This document shows, piece after piece, positions 9,001 to 11,716 of a stretch of DNA of 11,716 bases; the stretch's first letter is position 1, and every line of letters starts with the position of its first letter. The DNA is taken from the NCBI GenBank assembly GCA_002404095.1, contig DHJA01000045.1, positions 27,491 to 39,206 of the forward strand, given 5' to 3'. The notes beneath the pieces are model-generated. The model did no database searches, was not told where the DNA came from, and worked only from the letters and a program-made list of their open reading frames with translations. The translations under genes were made by a program, and so were the position numbers. The DNA comes from Planctomycetaceae bacterium UBA4732. GTDB taxonomy: Bacteria; Planctomycetota; Planctomycetia; Gemmatales; Gemmataceae.

Positions 9001-9276
9001 GAGCAGATAATTGGCTTTGTTCGCGGCCTCCGTGCTGTTCATCGCTTCCGAATACGTGACCTTGATCACGTTCTGCGCCGCCGTTTCAACAACGGAAGCG
9101 CCGTCCGGCGGGTTGACCGAGATGATCTTGGGAGCGATGGTGACGGCCATCAGGTCGCGCGTTTCGAGGAGTTCCAGCTCTAGGGTCCGGCGCGATTTGA
9201 GCCGTGGGGCGCGCCGCGAGGCGGTGCGGCCGGACAATTTTTCCTGGAGCTTGGTGATCAGTTTGCGGAGAGGCAT
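37..9276 (-). CDS. Giant modular surface/secreted protein: LEPR-XLL-like motif, FG-GAP and BNR propellers, DUF4214 repeats
   Basis: This 3079-residue protein is encoded without interruption. Residues 1-44 are basic and end in LELLETRDLMA, resembling the LEPR-XLL-type motif of planctomycete exported proteins; there is no classical hydrophobic signal peptide. Residues 47-133 look like a Big_5/SbsA Ig domain. Residues 197-930 hold FG-GAP/VCBS blades with Ca-binding-like loops (DFNGDGNLD at 205, DFNGDGATD at 321, DLNGDKIPD at 582). Residues 940-1175 look like a jelly-roll (NGGFE at 944, VDNVSL at 1167). Residues 1178-1300 are Ig-like. Residues 1305-2235 carry Asp-boxes (TTDGGVDW at 1358, STNGGVSW at 1425, TSNGGQTW at 1476, TTNDGVSW at 2138). 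Residues 2238-2362 are a second Big_5-like domain and 2367-3079 are DUF4214-type repeats. The ATG is supported by a GAGG eight bases upstream. The family pattern suggests an extracellular or cell-surface scaffold, adhesin or glycan-binding protein. No catalytic residues are recognisable, so an enzymatic role is not claimed. It is transcribed divergently from the neighbouring membrane-protein gene. Confidence 0.93.
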   Translation of the reverse strand: MPLRKLITKLQEKLSGRTASRRAPRLKSRRTLELELLETRDLMAVTIAPKIISVNPPDGASVVETAAQNVIKVTYSEAMNSTEAANKANYLLFGPTGDAVPITAVMEEGVSNTYDVTFGAGSPTGAYTLFVKGDQVHEVTNMLALASPGQLVVANPGSNTVSTVGVPDGYTPGAPTTLNAVQTYAIGPNAGGFATATPVAVAVGDFNGDGNLDLAIANNFGGGFFSNNEVDIYTGKASGGFDATPAVRLRLPATSGNAVGLVAFSPFGGASGFADLAVLDSTNNVDVFTNSFGAVGAVPTFNAVAVDPTTATRAVAVVAGDFNGDGATDLAVLDAGTTKIDFLPGTFTGTFGAATVFAIPGGLTNATSIAVGSLKTAGSQDLAVGGSNGVLTLFNNGTFTPTTGALIGAPLTNITSVAIGNLDGDTGPTDAQDIAALSGASVEVLVNMDDGTGAMNPLLSATFALGATGNALALSPQSAGGKADIVVANSAANEVTVLRNTSAAAAPTFLAAAHYAVDVNPVALAIGKLNGDGSPDIVTLNNPFSGNGGTFSVLRNNGNGTYAVSTTLSAPGTRPASVAVGDLNGDKIPDLVVANQGGNTVTVYLASNTTPGAYAAGVTYSTVTNNFGGTQGLGPLSVTLADLTGTGKLDIVTANIDNTISILANNGDGTFTAATTIAVGTNPTQVVAGKFDNSGHVSLAVSHTPPFTPGGGGGGGGNPLTRGVSLLLGNGDRTFKPVQEILPGINAVALVAGNFTSAVGAPLDLVVADTSNGTVDLLRNNGLGVFTHVASDTYGVGASPSALAAADFNRDGFQDVVAVSRDATGSAQQIAVLLNSGGGGFAAAVFTPLPFAFPVNSVAVTDVNGDAYPDLVVGLTSAAGQRAPADANFYVLTGNGDGTFNNPVPYQAGATGSEAAVAVASDSQVFATTFTLVTNIVAVDLIKNGGFEAHDLNGTAGNFIGWQTAQTKDSRGGWYLQSGTLSPLSLTAVPPPSGGKGANVFRAMADQSNLQPLQPALPTLPPQPPQPPFNPNAASTYQGSNFLYQDITLPASATSLTFSLDLLLNSDAPFTDGETSLFYNNPDFRPDQQVRIDFIDPNSPITTTDTSVPGTGVLLNLFQTTSATPQVESVTVTATPAQLATLLNGTNRRVRLRIAVVNTQGRLTVGVDNVSLKTQYTDTAAPFLSGPQLRNPGYQVPGPVSGTTISSTTDPTLIGSVSDNGGVANIKEIVFSLFTAAVDPNFTMAGDTVVGAVGLDATGHFTVSLPNLAPSLNPYTIRAKVIDNAGNTFGESTITFLYQAPSVTNWQAVGPGPIDVRGVSGAQFSTVAGRINSVIVDPTDPTGNTYLTAGDNGGIWRTTDGGVDWTPTTDYLFNPHTGAPINVPIGAMGGAINHVNNSNNFVVYAGMGSSDRQPSSRAGNGVLVSTNGGVSWTVAGNSDTVLAGARISKVVVDPNNTNIAYVAVESGVSGPGVYKTSNGGQTWVNVLTLASIHLPPPANAFAAGTGLASVTDLAINPFDPTELTVGLGNIGLVAASATAGVYRTNSSGAIWSAVTGGSAGIANDSLPGGVDVNGNFTAATSLKIGRVTLAYAAGITNDTSTLYVLIGGPPDANPLPGGSVNFGTGQAGTNDEPLHDATAFLNKPSVIGLYKSGNQILGITAFTHVMVREQQGGGAPDISPWRDINFTGVDASNAGTLVVDPTDPNVVYVGGSEEYPFGGDNHGLIRVDTGNMVDTSYLDPLATNEGFLNDGDDITKRIAAWDFTPGPPENKFEYPTVNDQGYIGEGVSWLDVTTNAFNNDFGFGGNRLPPNITSVAFDSQNRIVFGTEQGVYRLVYQGTGYDYTSGGRGILARGGFDGKNLTTPTVPTSLIQLSQINGNLQISDLTSAALDPTIPGRLYITQYNTGAAATSGGLTFTSSGLVGGPFNGGGFSGIPDAARVVVAQPDPTTPAGTVNTLYEIFAFGDVGTQQNFQVFSSTQGGAFQSIANVPTAGLGRDRAGYLPVLAIDPNKVLTFIQPDNKFEFEDVLLLGTDRIYVSRTSGAQFSPLSAGPLSTKGGVITAAAFAPSNDQVIWAATDKGEVFVTVLDPASGGYSFKERDTGLPVGQRINSVTVDPNNSAVAFITETTAAGLGQVFKTTNDGVSWTNITGDLPAVNVHTLVTDPRPQPGSGAPIGRLYVGTDVGAYISVDGGVHWKTLGVGLPHVPVIDLQFNQKLETLVAATQGRGAFQISTDEIGAHVVAVSPANPVNPVVSALSSVTVTFNKSISLFPLSAVISITGPNGAITPLSVADVSTYPSGFPNPHNTFQITFTPQTTDGVYTIQIGPSPAGPGPLDQLGHQMDQNQNGVNGENPGDVFTFNVALNSTDNGQFVTGQYNDALGRPADTNGFIAILGPVDAARFAALQGYAFAYVRDVGRPQVVQDLYGSTPNNLNIRSIIGVGDLIQRAASPGEVAFWLGQFQNGVSYEQMIVSLISDPSYFSEARIKGNDSNFVTAIYNDLFHRAPSPFEHDTLFVPQLSNAEAASRTQDARTLLGQQSYQANFVQTVYNQFLNRNASGAEVNFQLNQFSLGVTQEQIIAALLGTQEYYSTDAPIVVGAPASNDTLVRAIYKQLFPNYTGSQSGVDFYVPQLNAGTITAQQIANILDTTGLYRFGTYDGTMASFNTGSYQNGSVDRAYVQFLGRHAGQNEIDHWVLVYNTNPNYRTEDLYAALLGSAVYFTNNTTLNTPLPNQDQQFLDALYTSVLGTTQPVAERTFDLPFLASAEFNARNAIGQAIVTSQEYIDNLTSYVYQTDLGRAPTLAELNLWFPIVGQNGQPGGPNGDEQLLDAIFSSQEYFLHQTPDANNLHTNDTWLRSLYSNLHAPFNAAQEAVNLNGVSAAYAAARLTAIRAFQVTPEYFTKITTDAYGLYLGRLPGAGEIAYWVTKFQGGETREQQIASILSDGEYFNRTPTILNLSVQPSNKTFVDAAYLQLFPGYAITQGEEDHFVNSLNAGTTTTLQVATTLVGSDLYRFGDPNAPIANNGFIDRAYKQYLGRAITQPEIDYWKSVYANNPAFRTEDFLATIFDSTEYLVKTHQFP
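40..2178 (-). repeat. C-terminal DUF4214-type array, twelve half-units in six pairs
   Basis: Residues 2367-3079 of the giant protein consist of about twelve units of roughly 50-70 residues. They alternate between two types. One begins like NDTLVRAIYKQLFP (2602) and lacks the central Trp. The other is the canonical DUF4214 pattern, such as DRAYVQFLGR...EIDHW (2674-2693) or DRAYKQYLGR...EIDYW (3027-3046), ending in an EYF-like motif. Units begin near residues 2367, 2409, 2488, 2541, 2601, 2671, 2731, 2787, 2849, 2901, 2961 and 3023; the first pair is the most diverged. DUF4214 is found at the C-terminus of many large bacterial surface proteins and its function is not established. Anchoring or assembly is an inference. 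Confidence 0.8.
2572..5364 (-). other. Asp-box (BNR/sortilin/GH74-like) beta-propeller region of the giant protein
   Basis: Residues 1305-2235 contain recurrent VDP(T/N)(D/N)P-type strands followed by Asp-boxes of the S/T-x-D/N-x-G-x-x-W type: TTDGGVDW (1358), STNGGVSW (1425), TSNGGQTW (1476), TTNDGVSW (2138) and SVDGGVHW (2188). Weaker versions such as TNSSGAIW (1544) and SSTQGGAF (1976) also occur. This pattern is typical of sialidase-like, sortilin/VPS10-like and GH74 xyloglucanase-like propellers. The length would accommodate more than one propeller. I cannot identify catalytic Asp pairs, so this is a fold-level call only. Confidence 0.75.
6197..6214 (-). repeat. Tandem 9-bp repeat coding for a PPQ-rich loop
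   Basis: GGCTGAGGG occurs twice head to tail and is followed by another partial GGC. On the coding strand it encodes the PPQPPQ part of a Pro/Gln-rich stretch (residues about 1011-1032) inside the jelly-roll-like module. It looks like a local slippage duplication in a surface loop or linker. Confidence 0.6.
7126..7149 (-). repeat. (GGC)8 trinucleotide tract coding for octaglycine
   Basis: Eight perfect GCC units on the plus strand read as eight GGC glycine codons (residues 710-717). They sit between two FG-GAP blades, flanked by PPFTP and NPLTRG. All eight codons are identical, as expected of replication slippage rather than selection for glycine alone. Confidence 0.9.
8322..8354. repeat. 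Perfect 14-bp inverted repeat within the giant coding sequence
   Basis: CCACCACAGCGACC and its exact reverse complement are separated by GCACG. The hairpin overlaps codons for about residues 308-319 (PTTATRAVAVVA), just before the DFNGDGATD blade loop. A stem this long with a 5-base loop is unusual in coding DNA. Its role, if any, is unknown. Confidence 0.85.
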
Positions 9277-9284
9277 CTTGAAGA

Positions 9285-9288
9285 CCTC
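9285..9288 (-). promoter_or_regulatory. Shine-Dalgarno of the giant gene
   Basis: GAGG on the minus strand, eight bases before the ATG, is a well-spaced ribosome-binding site. It supports the start at 9276. Confidence 0.65.
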
Positions 9289-9357
9289 GTAGAGTGTATC
9301 AATTCGACGGCGTTACAGCCGCCGAGGCTGGTTGGAAAAACGGCTCGTTATTTACGT

Positions 9358-9377
9358 GGGCGGGAACGGGCGACGGG
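9358..9377 (+). promoter_or_regulatory. G-quadruplex motif upstream of the giant gene
   Basis: Four GGG runs are separated by loops of 1, 3 and 4 bases (C, AAC, CGAC), matching the canonical G4 pattern. The G-rich strand is the template strand for the giant gene, 82-101 bases before its ATG. Only the motif is seen; folding and regulatory effect are inference. Confidence 0.5.
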
Positions 9378-9607
9378 CGGACGGCGGAACAACTCCTTGA
9401 ACCAATTACGGTCATTGAATGATAGCGCTCGCATAAAGAAAAGGAAAGGGGGAAACTGGAATGAAAATAGCGGATATTCCATAGCGTTTCCACTCCGCGA
9501 CCTCTCTTGCAGGACATCGTTTGAACCTTGAGAAGAGGCCAAGCCCTTGCCTATCCCCTCAATCGGCTTTCATTTGCGCGAACTTTACATTCTGGTTGCT
9601 TGGGTGG

Positions 9608-9655
9608 GTTAGGATTTTCATCCTGACGGTGTGCCGTCCTGATTGGAATCCTAAC
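9608..9655. repeat. 48-bp interrupted palindrome in the intergenic region
   Basis: The outer arms GTTAGGATT and AATCCTAAC are perfect 9-bp complements. The inner GACGG-TGTG-CCGTC is a perfect 5-bp hairpin. ATC/GAT pairs in register between them, giving 17 of 22 paired positions with symmetric internal loops. No T-run follows, so it does not look like an intrinsic terminator. It may be a leader hairpin, a regulator site or a decayed palindromic repeat. Confidence 0.75.
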
Positions 9656-9865
9656 TTGCGTATCTTCTACAGCGAAAGCGGCGCCAACTGCCAAAATAAA
9701 ATAATTCGGCTTCGCCTTTTGATCGCAAAACCCCTATCCTGAAACAAGTTGCATGAATTCGACCAAGGCGAATTGCTAGACGTTCGCGCCGGCCTGCTTG
9801 TGAGGTTTTGAAGCGGAGTGTGCGATTCTGCAACACCCAAGGCCGCGCCGCCATCGCCGACGAGA

Positions 9866-11677
9866 ATGACTGTGCTTACCCGTCACGCCATCCTGCTGAG
9901 TCTGCTCGCCATCGTTTTCACTGGCCTCAGTGCCGTAAAACCTCTACATATCGACGACGCCGCTTACTCCTACTATTCCGCTCAGGACGTGGCGCACCCG
10001 CTCGATCCATACGGTTTTAAGGTGCTGTGGTACTACGAGCCGGAGCCGGCCGACGAAGTCATGGCGCCGCCCGTGCTGCCGTATTACGTGGCCCTGGGCC
10101 GCGTCTTGTTCGGCGAACGGCCGTGGCTGTGGAAACTGGCAATGCTGCCATGGTGCCTGCTCTTAGTGTGGGCTGTGTACGCCTTGCTGCGCCGCTTCGC
10201 TCCTGGCGTGGAACTGCCGATGACGGTGCTGACAGTGCTATCGCCGGCGCTTTTACCCAGCTTGAATCTCATGCTCGACCTACCGGCATTGGCCCTTTCG
10301 TTGACTTCGATCCAGTGGTTCCTTACGGCTTGCGACCACAATTCTTATGGCAAGGCCGTGCTGGCGGGCTTGGCGGCCGGCGTGGCGATGGAGACGAAGT
10401 ATACGGGCGCCTTGGCGCCGGCCGTGATGCTGCTGGCGGCCGCGACGAACGGCCGATGGCGATTGTGGCTGGCGGCGGCAGTGACGGCCGCGCAAGTGTT
10501 TTTCTCCTGGGAATTTCTCATCGCTTTGCTCTACGGCAAGTCACATTTCCTTTATTTCCTGCGGGCCGGCGGCGGAACGCTGGCTCAGAAGGCGGCCCTG
10601 GCGCCGCTTTTCTTCAGCACCCTCGCGGGCTTGGCGCCGGTCCTGATCGTGGTGGGTTTAGCGGCGCTGGGCGCGCGTCGGCGCTGGCTGACGGCGGCGG
10701 TCGGCGTCGTGCTAGTTGGCTTCGCACTGATCGTCGTCATCGACGCGGACTTTACCGGCGTGGTACGGCCGTCGCCGAAGCTGTTCGGCCTGATGGAAAC
10801 GCCGCCTTGGTCGTTTCAGATAAGCGAGATGGTTTTTGACTGTTTCGCCGCGGCCGGCGTTGCCGTGTTGATTCTCATAGTCCGACGGCTAATTAGAAGC
10901 TCTAACACAATGGCGAGCCGGGGGCGTAAGCCCCCGGAGATAGTCTCAGCGACGGAATGCAACTCCGGGGGCTTACGCCCCCGGCTCGCCAAGAAGTTAT
11001 TGGCTCTTACTCCCTCCCTTCTTGCGGGGGGAGGGAGCCAGAGCGGACGGCGCGACACGTGGTTTTTGTTGCTATGGCTGGCGTTGGAGGCGCTGGCCTA
11101 CTTTCCGCTGACGCCCTTCCCAGCCGCGAGGCGTGTGCTGGGACCGCTTATCGTGCTGACGTTGTTGACCGCACGACTGGCGGCGCTCACCTGCGCCGCG
11201 CCCGACAGGAGGCGCGTCCTCTGGGCGTTGACGGGATGCGGAGCGGTGTTGGGCCTTGCGTACTTCGCCCTGGACGCACGAGAAGCCTACGCGGAAAAGT
11301 GGGGCGCCGAGGCGTCGGCGGCGTGGATCGCCGCCCAAGAGGACGACGGCCACACCTGGTATGTCGGTCATTACGGATTTCAATACTACGCGGAGAAGTG
11401 CGGTATGAGTCCGGCGTACACGGCGTCGGACCCGGACAGGACGCCGCGGTTACGGCGCGGCGATTGGCTAGTGCGGCCGGACGAGCGCGTCGGTTCGCAG
11501 GTGATCGATTTCGATTCCCCGGCTCTGCGCGAGGAAAAACGGTTGACGCTAGACGACGCCATGCCGCTGCGAACGGTGTCCTGTTTCTACTGCGGCCGCG
11601 CCCCCCTAGAGCATCACGAAGGGCCGCGGATGACGGTGCGCATTTACCATGTGATCGCGGATTACGAACCAAAATAA
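9866..11677 (+). CDS. Polytopic GT-C-type glycosyltransferase-like membrane protein (GT39/PMT_2/ArnT-like)
   Basis: From the ATG at 9866 the product has 603 residues, with about 11-13 hydrophobic segments and a C-terminal soluble domain of about 120 residues. Right after the first membrane segment comes HIDDAAY, matching the acidic first-loop motif of GT-C enzymes. Further on come PPVLPYYVALGRVLFGE, a D in LMLDLPAL and METKYTG, all typical of PMT_2/ArnT-like proteins. Such enzymes transfer sugars from polyprenyl-phosphate donors at the outer face of the membrane; donor and acceptor here are unknown. An in-frame GTG at 9818 would add 16 residues. I prefer the ATG because the first hydrophobic segment follows it closely, though neither start has a strong Shine-Dalgarno. 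The loop between the membrane segments ending near 10890 and starting near 11057 is made of inserted palindromic repeats read in frame. The tail has a C-x-x-C followed by HH. Confidence 0.8.
   Translation: MTVLTRHAILLSLLAIVFTGLSAVKPLHIDDAAYSYYSAQDVAHPLDPYGFKVLWYYEPEPADEVMAPPVLPYYVALGRVLFGERPWLWKLAMLPWCLLLVWAVYALLRRFAPGVELPMTVLTVLSPALLPSLNLMLDLPALALSLTSIQWFLTACDHNSYGKAVLAGLAAGVAMETKYTGALAPAVMLLAAATNGRWRLWLAAAVTAAQVFFSWEFLIALLYGKSHFLYFLRAGGGTLAQKAALAPLFFSTLAGLAPVLIVVGLAALGARRRWLTAAVGVVLVGFALIVVIDADFTGVVRPSPKLFGLMETPPWSFQISEMVFDCFAAAGVAVLILIVRRLIRSSNTMASRGRKPPEIVSATECNSGGLRPRLAKKLLALTPSLLAGGGSQSGRRDTWFLLLWLALEALAYFPLTPFPAARRVLGPLIVLTLLTARLAALTCAAPDRRRVLWALTGCGAVLGLAYFALDAREAYAEKWGAEASAAWIAAQEDDGHTWYVGHYGFQYYAEKCGMSPAYTASDPDRTPRLRRGDWLVRPDERVGSQVIDFDSPALREEKRLTLDDAMPLRTVSCFYCGRAPLEHHEGPRMTVRIYHVIADYEPK
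10912..10990. repeat. BIME-like element: two REP-like hairpins in inverted orientation, inside a coding sequence
   Basis: Perfect 27-bp inverted arms at 10912-10938 and 10964-10990 flank a 25-bp spacer. Each arm is itself a hairpin (CCGGGGGC, four-base loop, GCCCCCGG), so the element is a nested palindrome. This is the architecture of paired REP sequences (BIMEs), which are mobilised by RAYT-type Y1 transposases in other bacteria. It is translated in frame as ASRGRKPPE and SGGLRPRLA. I recall similar GGGGGCGTAAGCCCCC repeats as dispersed in planctomycete genomes, but could not verify this. No transposase is in the window. Confidence 0.9.
11001..11040. repeat. Second C/G-rich hairpin repeat next to the BIME-like element
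   Basis: CTCCCTCCC (11010-11018) and GGGAGGGAG (11029-11037) form a 9-bp stem with a 10-base loop. TGGCT and AGCCA at the outer edges can extend or compete with it. It is read in frame as part of LTPSLLAGGGSQ. It resembles the short CTCCCTCCC...GGGAGGG repeats often dispersed in GC-rich bacterial genomes. It lies only 10 bases after the preceding element. Confidence 0.7.
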
Positions 11678-11679
11678 AC

Positions 11680-11716
11680 GGGGTCGTTTAGCCGCGACCC
11701 GCAGGGGAGCGCGGGG
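11680..11716. repeat. Probable dispersed palindromic repeat, cut by the window end
   Basis: Directly after the TAA stop comes GGGTCG (11681-11686), an 8-base loop and CGACCC (11695-11700), then GCAGGGGAGCGCGGGG running off the end. The hairpin lacks a T-run, so intrinsic termination is doubtful. The sequence resembles a repeat I recall between planctomycete genes; this is memory, not a search. Confidence 0.5.

Larger units (their letters stand above)
9277..9865. other. Divergent intergenic region
   Basis: This 589-bp gap separates the 5' ends of the two divergent genes and must contain both promoters. It is visibly more AT-rich than the genes. I could not identify convincing -35/-10 pairs on either strand; planctomycete promoters often match the E. 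coli consensus poorly. It does hold a Shine-Dalgarno, a G-quadruplex motif, a short symmetric TCATT-G-AATGA (9412-9422) and a 48-bp interrupted palindrome. No RNA gene is recognisable. Confidence 0.7.

Noticed and set aside
9521..9742. Small plus-strand open frame (73 residues) in the intergenic region
   Set aside because: It has no ribosome-binding site or recognisable family, and it runs across the 48-bp palindrome. Too weak to call a gene.
9818..9865. In-frame GTG as an alternative start of the glycosyltransferase-like gene
   Set aside because: It would add a Pro/Ala/Ser-rich 16-residue extension before the first membrane segment. The ATG at 9866 places the hydrophobic segment near the N-terminus. 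Not excluded.
10027..10839. 270-residue plus-strand open frame within the glycosyltransferase-like gene
   Set aside because: It is an out-of-frame shadow. The overlapping frame has membrane segments and family motifs, while this one is G/R/A-rich and featureless.
1..11716. CRISPR array, tRNA, rRNA, transposase, defence or biosynthetic gene system
   Set aside because: No regularly spaced repeats, tRNA-like cloverleaf, rRNA sequence or characteristic protein motifs were seen. The repeated DNA in the giant gene is explained by protein domain repeats.

Overview
The window looks like a piece of a planctomycete chromosome. The giant minus-strand protein opens with a basic stretch and a LELLETRDLMA motif, which resembles the LEPR-XLL-type N-terminal sorting motif of very large surface proteins in Planctomycetota. 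It ends in DUF4214-type repeats, also common there. The GC-rich sequence and the palindromic repeats fit that phylum. Order or genus cannot be fixed from this sequence; Gemmatales or Pirellulales are guesses.

Layout. Bases 37-9276 (minus strand) are one uninterrupted gene for a 3079-residue modular protein. From the N-terminus it has: the sorting motif, a Big_5/SbsA-like Ig domain, 13-14 FG-GAP/VCBS propeller blades interrupted by an octaglycine run, a jelly-roll-like module with a Pro-rich loop, a second Ig-like domain, a long Asp-box (BNR/sortilin/GH74-like) propeller region, another Big_5-like domain, and a 713-residue C-terminal array of DUF4214-type units. No catalytic site can be assigned; a secreted or cell-surface structural, adhesive or binding role is the most reasonable inference. 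Bases 9277-9865 are a divergent intergenic region with a Shine-Dalgarno for the giant gene, a G-quadruplex motif and a 48-bp interrupted palindrome. Bases 9866-11677 (plus strand) encode a polytopic GT-C-fold glycosyltransferase-like membrane protein (GT39/PMT_2/ArnT-like). The last 39 bases start what looks like another dispersed palindromic repeat.

The most interesting structure is inside the glycosyltransferase-like gene. A 79-bp BIME-like element (two REP-like hairpins in inverted orientation, 27-bp perfect arms) and a second C/G-rich hairpin lie back to back in the coding sequence. They are read through in frame as a roughly 50-residue low-complexity loop between two membrane segments. 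The other strong observation is the organisation of the giant protein's C-terminus: six tandem two-part DUF4214-like repeats of about 118 residues, with a higher-order 360-residue periodicity.

The two genes are divergent, so they are not in one operon. A link (a membrane glycosyltransferase next to a surface-protein gene) is possible but unsupported beyond adjacency. I see no defence system, CRISPR array, tRNA, rRNA, transposase or phage gene, and no complete undescribed multi-gene system.
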